DNA of 38,933 nucleotides from Candidatus Enterococcus willemsii (GCF_009933335.1 NZ_MAEL01000040.1:1-38933), one strand, 5' to 3'; shown: positions 9,260-17,068, counted from the stretch's first letter. Numbers and translations are program-made. Notes: generated from the letters alone by a model not told the origin.

Positions 9260-10615
9260 CTATGCTTTTTCATGAACAAGTTTACCTTGAACCCATACTT
9301 GCTTAATATTTGTTGGTGTTGCTAAATATAATAATTTCTGTAACTGCTCTTTAGGTGTGGTAAATACACCAAAACCAGATAGGGAAGCTCCGACAGCATT
9401 CATATCTAATACTTGTAAGTCGCATACATAGCCTTTTTTAATCACACCAATTGGTAAATTTAAGGCTTCTCCACCACCTTGCGTTGCCAAAGAAAAAGCT
9501 TCGACAACTGAAATACGAGAATCACTCACACCACGTGATTCTTGTTGCATTGTCACGTCTACTCCGTCCTCTAGCATTCTTGATGACATCACCGCTTGCT
9601 TGATGTTGTCCCACAAACTAGGGGAAAAACCGCCAGAAATGTCCGTTCCTAAACCGATTTCTACACCTTGGTTTTTTAAGCGTTTAATCGGAATCACGCC
9701 GTTTGCAAAATAGGCATTAGAAATCGGACAATGCGCAACCGCCGTTCCAGTTTCGGCAAAAATTGCGCCATCTTTTTCATCGATAAAATTACAATGTGCC
9801 ATAATAGATTTTTCTGTTAATAAACCAAAATCACGCAACACTTCTGTATCTGTTTTGCCAAAACGTTCTTTGACGTGATCGTGCTCCCACTGTCCCTCAC
9901 TGCAATGCGATTGTACATGAACCTGATATTTATGCGTCAATTCACCTAAGCCTCGCAACCCCTCATCAGTACAACTTGGTACAAATCGTGGAGTCACTAC
10001 TGGATACACACCTTGAGGAACTTCTTTTGCAAGCTCTTTAACAGCAATAATAAACTCTTCTGTATCTGCTAGAGCAGCCTTCGTTGATTCGTCTCGATAA
10101 AAAGTTGGATTCATTTCTGGATGATCCATTACGACTTTCCCAACTAATCCACGTTGGCCTTTTGTTGCACATATACTTGCTAATGTTAAACTCGCTTGTA
10201 AGTGTACTGTCGCAAAATATAAAGCTGTTGTTGTCCCACGCGCTAATAAATTCTCAACCAAATTATCATAAACATATTCAGCAAATGCGACATCCTCATA
10301 TTTCGCTTCTAGTGGAAACGTACATTCATCCAGCCACTGATTCAATGGTTCATCTAACGCAATTCCCGCTTGTGGCCATTGTGGCGCATGGACATGTAAA
10401 TCGACAAAACCAGGTAAGAAATATTGTCCTTCCTTCAATTCAATAAATGAATCACACACTTTCGCTTCTTGTAATTTTATTGCATACATTTCATCCGCTG
10501 ATACATATACTTCTTGGATGATTCCTTGACTATCTACTTCAATTAATGCATCTTCTAAATAGACAAGTTCACCATAGCTTGGTGTATGAAATACATTTCC
10601 TTTAAAAAACATCAT
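9260..10615 (-). CDS. guaD: Guanine deaminase
   Basis: Zinc amidohydrolase converting guanine to xanthine and ammonia. Metal ligands are in order: FVDLHVHAPQWPQ (HxH), QSHCSEGQWEH, AHCNFID, and GTDISGG (aspartate). PLNQWLDECTFPLEAKY near residue 85 is typical of GuaD, distinguishing it from other amidohydrolases. The start is ATG 10615, with GAAGGGA six to seven bases upstream; ATG 10612 directly follows. An open TTG five codons earlier overlaps that RBS and was rejected. It forms an operon with the NCS2 permease. No xanthine dehydrogenase is encoded nearby, so xanthine probably enters salvage through a phosphoribosyltransferase encoded elsewhere (inference). Confidence 0.93.
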   Translation of the reverse strand: MMFFKGNVFHTPSYGELVYLEDALIEVDSQGIIQEVYVSADEMYAIKLQEAKVCDSFIELKEGQYFLPGFVDLHVHAPQWPQAGIALDEPLNQWLDECTFPLEAKYEDVAFAEYVYDNLVENLLARGTTTALYFATVHLQASLTLASICATKGQRGLVGKVVMDHPEMNPTFYRDESTKAALADTEEFIIAVKELAKEVPQGVYPVVTPRFVPSCTDEGLRGLGELTHKYQVHVQSHCSEGQWEHDHVKERFGKTDTEVLRDFGLLTEKSIMAHCNFIDEKDGAIFAETGTAVAHCPISNAYFANGVIPIKRLKNQGVEIGLGTDISGGFSPSLWDNIKQAVMSSRMLEDGVDVTMQQESRGVSDSRISVVEAFSLATQGGGEALNLPIGVIKKGYVCDLQVLDMNAVGASLSGFGVFTTPKEQLQKLLYLATPTNIKQVWVQGKLVHEKA

Positions 10616-10644
10616 TGTTCGTCCCTTCAATATTATTCTCTTTC

Positions 10645-10672
10645 ATTATAAAGGAACAATCATTTTCTACAA
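10645..10672 (-). promoter_or_regulatory. Promoter of the guaD operon
   Basis: Minus strand TTGTAG (10672-10667), 16-bp spacer, TATAAT (10650-10645). The predicted transcript leader is only about 23 nt, too short for a purine riboswitch. Confidence 0.6.
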
Positions 10673-10711
10673 TGATTCATCGAAAAATAAAACTCCAAAA
10701 ATGACTCATCG
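10671..10711 (-). repeat. Direct repeat at and upstream of the guaD -35 box
   Basis: AATGATTCATCG (10671-10682) and AATGACTCATCG (10700-11) match at 11 of 12 bases and are spaced 29 bp start to start. Each contains the near-palindrome TGA(T/C)TCA. The position suggests regulator binding sites. Confidence 0.4.
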
Positions 10712-10741
10712 TTCGTCATTTATACGTTTACAAAATTAAGC

Positions 10742-10773
10742 ACAAAAAAAGACGAAGCAATTTGCTCCGTCTT
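10742..10773 (-). terminator. Terminator of the cold-shock gene
   Basis: Minus strand AAGACGGAGC / GCTTCGTCTT, a 10-bp stem with one G-U pair and a 5-nt loop (10749-10773), followed by seven T. Confidence 0.8.
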
Positions 10774-10789
10774 GACTAATCATATAGAA

Positions 10790-10990
10790 TTAAGCTTTAA
10801 CAACGTTAGTAGCTTGAGGGCCACGTTGACCTTCTTCGATATCAAAAGTTACTGTTTGGCCTTCTTCTAATGTTTTGAAACCATCAGTTTGGATAGCTGA
10901 AAAGTGAACGAATACGTCGTTTCCGTTTTCTGCTGTAATGAAGCCAAAACCTTTGTCTGCGTTAAACCATTTTACTGTACCTGTTTCCAT
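10790..10990 (-). CDS. Cold-shock protein (CspA family)
   Basis: 66-residue single OB fold that binds single-stranded RNA/DNA. RNP1 is KGFGFIT and RNP2 is VFVHF; the N-terminus [17 protein letters not shown] is classical for the family. The start is ATG 10990, with AAGGAGGA directly upstream. The frame stays open 31 codons further upstream, but that region is the long leader typical of csp genes. The leader contains a small TGTGTAT/ATACACA dyad just upstream of the RBS. Monocistronic with its own terminator. Confidence 0.95.
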   Translation of the reverse strand: METGTVKWFNADKGFGFITAENGNDVFVHFSAIQTDGFKTLEEGQTVTFDIEEGQRGPQATNVVKA

Positions 10991-11111
10991 GTTAAAAAAT
11001 CCTCCTTGTGTATAATACACATATTTGCAATTACTTGTTAGGTGAAAATTTGGAAGATGTTTTAAGATGAAACAAGCTACCATAATTTACCGTTACAAAT
11101 ACTACTCACTT

Positions 11112-11120
11112 AGTATAACA
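11112..11120 (-). promoter_or_regulatory. Extended -10 promoter of the cold-shock gene
   Basis: TGTTATACT on the minus strand (TGn plus TATACT). It predicts a leader of more than 110 nt before the cold-shock start, as is usual for thermosensitive csp mRNAs. No good -35 is seen. Confidence 0.5.
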
Positions 11121-11184
11121 TAGATGAAGAACAAATAGCTACTATTTTCGATGTTTATTTTAAAAACTATTTTTAGCTATTGAA

Positions 11185-12303
11185 TTAGTAACGTAAAATG
11201 GCAACCAATTCTTTTTCACCCGGTGCATCTGTTTGTTCCAATACATAGACATCCCCATTGTTGCGAATTGTGTCATGCGCTAAGGTGTTTAGAACTTGTC
11301 GCCAGTCATACTCAACTTCAGGATTTTCACCATATCCATCAATGAGATTAGACGTAGCAATAAATAAATGACCAATTCTACCTAATGGTGCCGCTTGTCG
11401 AATATCTGACAATTGGTCAAAATACTTGCGTTCAATCCATTTTTGATAATCTGCTACTTCTTTTGCTGCCAAAGCATCACTAATTTTTTGTGTTCCTGCC
11501 TCTATTTGGTTTAGAGATAATTGCGCAGGAGAGCCAGAAACAGCAACATCTGGATGGTAACAAGGATTTTTAGCTACTTTTTTGAACATTGTTTGATTTT
11601 CTGGTAATGCATATAGATAAATTGGTAATTCTTCTGGATTATCAAATTCATTTTTCAAATAACTATCAACTACTTGATAATAATTGACCCAATCAATCTC
11701 AATTTCTTCATCTTTCGCACTCACACCATGGTAAGCAACCGAATCACGTCCACCATTACTTCCTTGTGCCCGGAAATTCAAATTGCCTCCAGTAACTTCT
11801 TCTCCAAGTGCTTGTTTGATATCAGTTGGTGCCCCATCTGATAAAACGACTTCTGTTAATTGTTTATTTTCCATTAAATATAGCTTCATTGAATCTCGAT
11901 TTAATGCGAGTACGTAATACTTGTAATTAAACTGCGCATTTTTGATAATCGCTAATAAGTAAGGTGTATCTCCTACATAGTATTGATCATCTACGCGAAT
12001 ACTCAATCGATGAACATAGCTTTCATCTTTCGTTAAGATAATTGCCACGCTAGTTGTCGCTTGACGCCAAAAATCGCGAGCATTTAGCAATTCATCAAGT
12101 TTTAATTGAAACGGTGCCCAATCTTGATCAGGATATTTTTTACAAAATCTTTCTTTTGCTGCCTTCGCAAAATTCTTGAACTTTAATTGATCCTTTTCAA
12201 TGTCTTGGTGTGCCACATGTGTATTTAACATAATCGTGAGAAACGGTCCTTTTACGCCTTCAGAAGTTAGTTGCGCCAACAATTCTTTTCCAATTTTCGC
12301 CAT
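11185..12303 (-). CDS. baeRF-type (bacterial eRF1-like) protein, probably family 6
   Basis: 372-residue soluble protein with no membrane segment. The central stretch KYYVLALNRDSMKLYLMEN, then LTEV, is the hallmark beta-hairpin of the bacterial archaeo-eukaryotic release-factor-like (baeRF) families. The C-terminal part has GRIGHLFIATSN and ends in DVYVLEQ and ELVAILRY, like the third domain of eRF1-type proteins. I see no GGQ motif. Proteins of this class are thought to act on ribosomes, but no reaction is established for this subfamily. The start is ATG with AGGAGGG upstream. It is divergent from the Y-family polymerase and upstream of the cold-shock gene. Only a weak AT-rich hairpin (TAGCTATT arms, 11135-11181) follows it. 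Confidence 0.7.
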   Translation of the reverse strand: MAKIGKELLAQLTSEGVKGPFLTIMLNTHVAHQDIEKDQLKFKNFAKAAKERFCKKYPDQDWAPFQLKLDELLNARDFWRQATTSVAIILTKDESYVHRLSIRVDDQYYVGDTPYLLAIIKNAQFNYKYYVLALNRDSMKLYLMENKQLTEVVLSDGAPTDIKQALGEEVTGGNLNFRAQGSNGGRDSVAYHGVSAKDEEIEIDWVNYYQVVDSYLKNEFDNPEELPIYLYALPENQTMFKKVAKNPCYHPDVAVSGSPAQLSLNQIEAGTQKISDALAAKEVADYQKWIERKYFDQLSDIRQAAPLGRIGHLFIATSNLIDGYGENPEVEYDWRQVLNTLAHDTIRNNGDVYVLEQTDAPGEKELVAILRY

Positions 12304-12394
12304 AAACTTTCCCTCCTACAAATTATATCTTACAAATCTAGTGTATCATGCAAGCACTTTCGCTCCAAACAAAACGGTTACAATTATTTAGTTT

Positions 12395-12423
12395 TTGCAA
12401 AACAGAACATAAGTTCGTATAAT
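12395..12423 (+). promoter_or_regulatory. LexA/DinR-boxed SOS promoter of the Y-family polymerase
   Basis: TTGCAA (12395-12400), 17-bp spacer, TATAAT (12418-12423). Inside the spacer sits GAACATAAGTTC (12405-12416), flanked by A and G. This matches the Firmicutes LexA box CGAACNNNNGTTCG except for its first base. Occupancy would block RNA polymerase. Confidence 0.85.
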
Positions 12424-12448
12424 AAATTAAAAACTGGAGGTTAGAAAA

Positions 12449-13783
12449 ATGCCTAAAATTGATTATAGCCAAGAACCGATACGGGACATTTTATTTATTG
12501 ATGTCAAAAGTTTTTACGCCACAGTTGAATGCGTTTCTCGAAATTTAGATCCTTTAAATACGCTCCTTGTAGTCATGAGTCACTCTGATCATACAGGTAA
12601 CGGACTTATCTTAGCTTCTTCACCCAAAGCCAAAGAAATTCTCCATATTTCAAATGTCACAAGAGCGGAACATTTACCCGACCATCCTGATTTATTAAAA
12701 GTACCACCACGAATGAGTTTTTACATTCAAGAAAATATGAAAATTAATAAACTGTTTCAGCAATTTGTTGCCGAAGAAGATTTGCTTATTTATTCAATCG
12801 ATGAATCTATTTTAGATGTCACAAGATCGTTAAACCTCTTTTTCCCTAATAAAAAACTCTCTCGTAGCCAGAAGAGACATCAAATGGCAAGAATGATTCA
12901 ACAAACAGTCTATCGAGAATTAGGGTTAGTTTTAACAGTAGGTATTGGTGACAACCCTTTATTAGCCAAGTTAGCTTTAGATAATGCGGCAAAAGATAAT
13001 TCTCCCTCGTTTATTGCTGAATGGCGATACGATAATGTGTCTGAAACTGTCTGGAAAATTCCTGAATTAACTGACTTTTGGGGAATTGGTCGTAAGATGA
13101 AAAAGCGGCTCTATACATTAGGGATTGACACCATCTATCAATTAGCTCATAGCGACGAAGAGTTTTTATACCAACGATTAGGAATTATTGGGCAACAACT
13201 CTATTATCACGCCAATGGAATCGACCGTACCATTCTTGCAGAAAAAACACCTCTTATACAAGAAAAATCATATGGCAATAGTCAAGTGTTACCCAAAAAT
13301 TATACCAACAAAGAAGAAATAAAAATTGTCATCGGAGAAATGGCTGAACAAGTCGCGACGCGGATTCGCCGACACAACTGTCTTACACAATGTATCCATC
13401 TCTACATTGGCTCAGCTTATGGGTCTAAAGAAAGTAGTTTTTCCCATCAATTAAAAATAGATGCGACCGATCAAACAAAAGAGCTAAAACATTATTGTTT
13501 TTATTTGTTTGATAAGTATTATCGTGGGCAAGCGGTTCGCCATATTGGTATCTCGTATTCAAAATTAGTTTATACACGAAACCGACAATTGAATTTATTC
13601 GACAATCCGGAGCAAGAAATTGCCAACGAACGACTGGATCAAATCATCGACCGTATTCGTGAAAAATATGGATTTACAGCGATTATTCATGCCACAAGTA
13701 AACTTGATGGCGCACGAAGCATCGCACGCAGTCATTTGGTTGGTGGTCATCATGGTGGCGCAGGTGGCTTAGATGGCTTTTAA
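12449..13783 (+). CDS. Y-family translesion DNA polymerase (UvrX/YqjW-like)
   Basis: 444 residues. Catalytic acids are D18 in LFIDVKSFYATVE and D118/E119 in YSIDESILDV. The steric region VGIGDNPLLAKLALDN and the thumb helix-hairpin-helix FWGIGRKMKKRLYTLGI (about 210-230) follow. Near the C-terminus QLNLF (380-384) fits the beta-clamp-binding consensus exactly. The protein ends in a Gly/His-rich tail, GGHHGGAGG. It replicates past damaged bases at the cost of mutation. The family is DinP/UmuC; the closest type is the Gram-positive UvrX/YqjW branch rather than DinB. RBS is TGGAGG. The upstream LexA box predicts damage-induced expression. Single-gene unit; no clear terminator was seen before adcA. 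Confidence 0.92.
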   Translation: MPKIDYSQEPIRDILFIDVKSFYATVECVSRNLDPLNTLLVVMSHSDHTGNGLILASSPKAKEILHISNVTRAEHLPDHPDLLKVPPRMSFYIQENMKINKLFQQFVAEEDLLIYSIDESILDVTRSLNLFFPNKKLSRSQKRHQMARMIQQTVYRELGLVLTVGIGDNPLLAKLALDNAAKDNSPSFIAEWRYDNVSETVWKIPELTDFWGIGRKMKKRLYTLGIDTIYQLAHSDEEFLYQRLGIIGQQLYYHANGIDRTILAEKTPLIQEKSYGNSQVLPKNYTNKEEIKIVIGEMAEQVATRIRRHNCLTQCIHLYIGSAYGSKESSFSHQLKIDATDQTKELKHYCFYLFDKYYRGQAVRHIGISYSKLVYTRNRQLNLFDNPEQEIANERLDQIIDRIREKYGFTAIIHATSKLDGARSIARSHLVGGHHGGAGGLDGF

Positions 13784-13802
13784 CTTTTTTTCAAAAAATG
13801 CT

Positions 13803-13831
13803 TGACTTCTCTTCTGTGCTTGTGCTAAATT
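13803..13831 (+). promoter_or_regulatory. adcA promoter
   Basis: TTGACT (13803-13808), 17-bp spacer, TAAATT (13826-13831). The predicted start of transcription, near 13838, falls at the edge of the Zur-type operator. Confidence 0.65.
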
Positions 13832-13840
13832 AAGCACTAT

Positions 13841-13867
13841 CTTAAATCGTAACAATTACGATTTAAG
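13841..13867 (+). promoter_or_regulatory. Zur-type zinc operator
   Basis: Perfect 12-bp inverted repeat CTTAAATCGTAA / TTACGATTTAAG around a CAA centre. The core TCGTAACAATTACGA matches the 7-1-7 Zur consensus TCGTAATNATTACGA with one mismatch. Position just downstream of the -10 box fits repression by zinc-loaded Zur. Confidence 0.85.
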
Positions 13868-13896
13868 TGAAAATCTTAAGAAAGTGAGTATAACAA

Positions 13897-15408
13897 ATGA
13901 AAAAAATCTTTTTAGGCATGTTGTTGACAGGTATCACACTACTCGGTGCGTGTGCTGCCCCTTCAGAAAATCAAACTTCTGACAAACTACAAGTAGTGAC
14001 GACATTTTATCCGATGTATGAATTTACTAAACAAGTAGTTGGTAGCGAAGGGGATGTTTCTGTGCTCCTCCCCGCCGGAACAGATTCCCATGATTATGAA
14101 CCTTCAGCAAAAGAAATTGCCAATATTCAAAACGCAGATGTTTTTGTGTATAACAATGAAAATATGGAAATGTGGGTCCCTTCTATTGCCAGTACACTAG
14201 AAACAGGTAACGTCAATGTCGTTAAAGCAACAAAAGACATGCTATTATTACCAGGTTCAGAGGACGAACATGACCACGAAGAGCATGGCCATGAAGATCA
14301 TGTACATGAGTTAGATCCGCACGTCTGGTTATCCCCAGCTCGTGCCATTCAACAAGTGAAAAGTATCCGTGATCAATTAATTCAAGACTATCCAGCCAAA
14401 AAGGAAGTTTTTACAACCAATGCAGAAAAGTATCTAAAAGAATTATCAGCACTAGATCAATCGTATCAAGAGACGTTTAGCCAAGCAAAACAAACCAATT
14501 TTGTGACCCAACACGCTGCCTTTGGTTACTTAGCGTTAGATTATGGTTTAACTCAAGTACCGATTGCAGGTTTATCACCAAATGAAGAACCTTCTCCTGC
14601 TCGCTTAGCAGAATTAAAAACATTTGTTGAAGACTATGGTGTAAAGTATATTTATTTTGAAGCCAATGCGAAAGATTCTATTGCTCGCACATTAGCTAGT
14701 GAAGCAAACGTTGAATTAGAAGTGCTAAATCCATTAGAAAGTTTAACTCAAGAGCAACTAGATGATGGCGAAACCTACATTAGTATCATGGAGCAAAACC
14801 GCTCTGCTTTAGAAAAAACAACAACAGTTACTAATGACAAAGCTGAAAAAACAATTCCTGCAAAAGAAAAAACTGTCTATAACGGTTACTTTGAAGACAA
14901 AGATGTTCAAGATCGTCCTCTTTCTGATTGGAGCGGTGACTGGCAATCGGTCTATCCTCTTTTACAAAATGGAACCTTAGATCAAGTATTCGATTATAAA
15001 GCGAAATTAAATCCAGAAAAATCATTCCAAGAATACAAAGAATATTACACAACTGGCTATCAAACAGATGTTAAAAATATCGCGATTACAGCTGATTCAA
15101 TGACGTTCACCTTTGATGATGACACCACTCAAACGGCAAATTATCGTTATGTAGGAAAAGAAATTTTAACTTATGAAGCTGGTAATCGCGGCGTACGCTT
15201 CTTATTTGAAGCAACTGATTCAGATGCAGCTTTTAACTATGTCCAATTCAGCGATCATTCAATTGCTCCAACAAAATCAGAACATTTCCATATATACTTT
15301 GGTAATGAGAGCCAAGAGGCATTATCCGCTGAAATGGACCACTGGCCAACTTATTATCCAACTGATTTATCTGGCAACGAAATCGCCCAAGAAATGTTAG
15401 CACACTAA
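13897..15408 (+). CDS. adcA: Zinc ABC-transporter lipoprotein AdcA with C-terminal ZinT domain
   Basis: 503 residues, the usual size for two-domain AdcA. Residues 1-18 form a lipoprotein signal with lipobox LGAC (C19). The cluster A-I binding domain follows, with zinc ligands in the SHDYEP (H65), DPHVW (H142) and TQHAAFGYL regions. A His-rich flexible loop lies at 125-137 (HDHEEHGHEDHVH). From about 328 comes a ZinT domain (VYNGYFEDKDVQDRPLSDW) that ends with several histidines (HSIAP, EHFHIYFG, MDHW). It captures zinc outside the membrane and hands it to an AdcBC permease, which is not encoded in this window. The upstream Zur-type operator gives the expected regulation. Confidence 0.95.
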   Translation: MKKIFLGMLLTGITLLGACAAPSENQTSDKLQVVTTFYPMYEFTKQVVGSEGDVSVLLPAGTDSHDYEPSAKEIANIQNADVFVYNNENMEMWVPSIASTLETGNVNVVKATKDMLLLPGSEDEHDHEEHGHEDHVHELDPHVWLSPARAIQQVKSIRDQLIQDYPAKKEVFTTNAEKYLKELSALDQSYQETFSQAKQTNFVTQHAAFGYLALDYGLTQVPIAGLSPNEEPSPARLAELKTFVEDYGVKYIYFEANAKDSIARTLASEANVELEVLNPLESLTQEQLDDGETYISIMEQNRSALEKTTTVTNDKAEKTIPAKEKTVYNGYFEDKDVQDRPLSDWSGDWQSVYPLLQNGTLDQVFDYKAKLNPEKSFQEYKEYYTTGYQTDVKNIAITADSMTFTFDDDTTQTANYRYVGKEILTYEAGNRGVRFLFEATDSDAAFNYVQFSDHSIAPTKSEHFHIYFGNESQEALSAEMDHWPTYYPTDLSGNEIAQEMLAH

Positions 15409-15427
15409 TTAGATAGGAGAATAATTT

Positions 15428-15535
15428 ATGGAAAAACAAGATTTATCTAGCGCATATCGTCGTTTAAAAAGTCCTAATATCAAAACAAAGAAACGAGCGC
15501 TAAAAATTATTCATCAGCACAAACGAAAAAAATAA
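15428..15535 (+). CDS. Small basic protein (35 aa) co-transcribed with adcA
   Basis: A 35-codon gene starting 19 bp after adcA, with TAGGAG upstream of its ATG. The next gene follows 13 bp later. The product starts MEKQDLSSAYRRLKSPN and ends KIIHQHKRKK. It is strongly basic, with 13 Lys/Arg, and probably one amphipathic helix. It has no metal-binding cysteines and two histidines. From memory, similar short peptides in Lactobacillales are annotated as putative metal homeostasis proteins; I cannot verify that here. Placement under the Zur operator supports a zinc-starvation role. Confidence 0.72.
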   Translation: MEKQDLSSAYRRLKSPNIKTKKRALKIIHQHKRKK

Positions 15536-15548
15536 TCGGAGGATTCGT

Positions 15549-15953
15549 ATGCTAAAACAAGCACATGTCAAACCATTCGATATTGTCCTTATCTGTGGGT
15601 TGATTCTCTGCTCGTTTCTCCCTCATTTTTTATTCATTCATTACCAGAAACAGGAACCTCTTACGAACGACAATGCACGGTACGCAGTAATAAGGATTGA
15701 TGGCAAGGAAGTGGATCGATTTAATCTTGATACACAAAAAAACATGGAAAAGACCTATCATCCGACAGACGAGCAATATAATATTATTCAAATCAAAGAT
15801 GGAAAAATCCGTGTCCGTGAAGATAATAGTCCCGATCAAATTGCTGTCAAGACTGGTTGGATTTCTACTAATGGAGAAACTAGTATTTGCCTACCACACA
15901 AACTAGTCATTGAAGTCCAGCAAAAAAATGCAAAAGATGCATTTGTTAATTAA
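15549..15953 (+). CDS. Membrane-anchored NusG domain II-containing protein
   Basis: 134 residues. One N-terminal membrane anchor at about 11-31 (IVLICGLILCSFLPHFLFIHY) is followed by an extracellular NusG_II-like beta domain (YAVIRIDGKEVDRFNL). The domain carries the family ending, GWISTNGETSICLPHKLVIEV. The RBS is GGAGGATTCGT. Despite the name, the domain is outside the cell and has no evident link to transcription. Family members often sit beside flavin-transfer or isoprenoid genes; here the neighbour is adcA, which is less usual. It is the last gene before a strong terminator, so it is probably in the zinc regulon. Confidence 0.82.
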   Translation: MLKQAHVKPFDIVLICGLILCSFLPHFLFIHYQKQEPLTNDNARYAVIRIDGKEVDRFNLDTQKNMEKTYHPTDEQYNIIQIKDGKIRVREDNSPDQIAVKTGWISTNGETSICLPHKLVIEVQQKNAKDAFVN

Positions 15954-16004
15954 AAACACACCATCGTTCTATCTTGCATAAAGATAGCGATGATGTGTTT
16001 TTTT
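15953..16004 (+). terminator. Terminator of the adcA unit
   Basis: Long stem: ACACCATCG and CTATCTT arms pair across GCAT with AAGATAG and CGATGATGTGT (15957-15999, one small bulge). TTTTTTT follows. Confidence 0.85.
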
Positions 16005-16041
16005 ATTTAATAGTTATGTTTCATCTAATAGTTAGCCAGTT

Positions 16042-16140
16042 TTATCCAAAAATCGAATAGATTACTAGCCCCCAGAAAAGTGTTAATCCGCCAATAATCC
16101 AGCGCCAAGCAATATGAGGTTGCATTTTTTGTAATTTCAT
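16042..16140 (-). CDS. Predicted 32-residue single-pass membrane peptide
   Basis: The ATG at 16140 is preceded by a very strong RBS (GAGGAGGGG, seven bases away). The frame closes with TAA after 32 codons. The sequence starts MKLQKMQPHIAWRW and continues IIGGLTLFWGLVIYSIFG. It has a positively charged N-terminus and one hydrophobic helix (about 14-31), a typical small membrane-protein layout. I do not recognise a family. It lies alone between two terminators that face each other, in a stretch that would otherwise be empty. Translation is inferred from the RBS only. Confidence 0.6.
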   Translation of the reverse strand: MKLQKMQPHIAWRWIIGGLTLFWGLVIYSIFG

Positions 16141-16243
16141 ACAAATCCCCTCCTCGTATAAATCATCATAACGAGAAAACTTGCATTTTTTACTAACTTA
16201 ATCTAAATTTTTTATTAAGAATCTTGCTCCTTCGAAAATATGC

Positions 16244-16275
16244 AAAAACCTGAAACGAATTCGCTTCAGGTTTTT
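16244..16275 (-). terminator. Terminator of the yadGH-like unit
   Basis: AAAAACCTGAA / TTCAGGTTTTT arms (16244-16254, 16265-16275) around a CGAATTCG core, ten bases past the permease stop. T-rich on both strands, so possibly bidirectional. Confidence 0.75.
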
Positions 16276-16285
16276 CAAAATAAAA

Positions 16286-17056
16286 TTAACTACGTAGCCC
16301 GCGACCACGGTCAATCAAATACCAACAAACACTATACAACACGACAATGAACAAGACTAAAATCGCGATTGAGATAGCTAAAGGAACATCTTCTACTCCT
16401 AAAAAGCCAAAGCGGAAACCAGAAATCATATAAACAATTGGATTCACTTTTGAGACAGCTTGCCAGATTGGTGGCAACATAGAAATAGAATAAAAGACAC
16501 CACCTAGATAAGTTAAGGGTTGTAAGACAAACGTCGGTACAATCGACACATCATCAAATGATTGGGCGAAAATTCCGTTTAATAACCCTGCCAACGAAAA
16601 TAAAACCGCAGTTAATAAAAGTGTGACGATAATCATTGTCCATGAAAAGACGTGTAATGGTACGAAAAATAAGGAAATTAATGTAACTAACGCGCCTACT
16701 AAAATGCTTCGGCCAAGACCTCCAATGACAAAGCCCCAAATAATGACATGCGTTGGCACGGGTGCAACAAGTAATTCTTCAATATTTTTTTGAAATTTTT
16801 GTGAGAAGAACGATGACGCAACATTGGAATATGAACTAGTAATCACGGACATCATAATTAAACCTGGCACAATAAACTCCATATATGAAAATCCCGCCAT
16901 CTCACCAATTCGTCCACCAATTAAATTCCCGAAAATAACAAAATATAAAGACGTGGTAATTACTGGTGGTACGAGTGTTTGAACCCAGATACGCATATAG
17001 CGATTGGTTTCTTTAATTGCTAAACTTTTTAATGCGGTTAAATAAAGATTAAACAT
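16286..17056 (-). CDS. yadH: ABC-2 type permease, YadH-like
   Basis: 256 residues with six membrane segments and the ABC-2 signature arrangement. Segments such as RIWVQTLVPPVITTSLYF, NIEELLVAPVPTHVII and NPIVYMISGFRFGFLG resemble E. coli YadH almost word for word, as I remember that protein, and the length is identical. The substrate is unknown; the family exports lipids, polysaccharides or drugs. It starts 12 bp after the ATPase gene with RBS AGGGGAGG. The pair forms one exporter. The unusually close match to a gammaproteobacterial protein suggests either strong constraint or transfer. Confidence 0.9.
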   Translation of the reverse strand: MFNLYLTALKSLAIKETNRYMRIWVQTLVPPVITTSLYFVIFGNLIGGRIGEMAGFSYMEFIVPGLIMMSVITSSYSNVASSFFSQKFQKNIEELLVAPVPTHVIIWGFVIGGLGRSILVGALVTLISLFFVPLHVFSWTMIIVTLLLTAVLFSLAGLLNGIFAQSFDDVSIVPTFVLQPLTYLGGVFYSISMLPPIWQAVSKVNPIVYMISGFRFGFLGVEDVPLAISIAILVLFIVVLYSVCWYLIDRGRGLRS

Positions 17057-17068
17057 GTTGTTCCTCCC

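Noticed and set aside
10616-10789. Purine riboswitch upstream of guaD
   Set aside because: The promoter at 10645-10672 leaves a leader of only about 23 nt, and no aptamer-like conserved core was found.
10991-11083. N-terminal extension of the cold-shock protein to 97 residues
   Set aside because: The strong RBS directly precedes the internal ATG at 10990, the family starts there, and the upstream part is the usual long csp leader.
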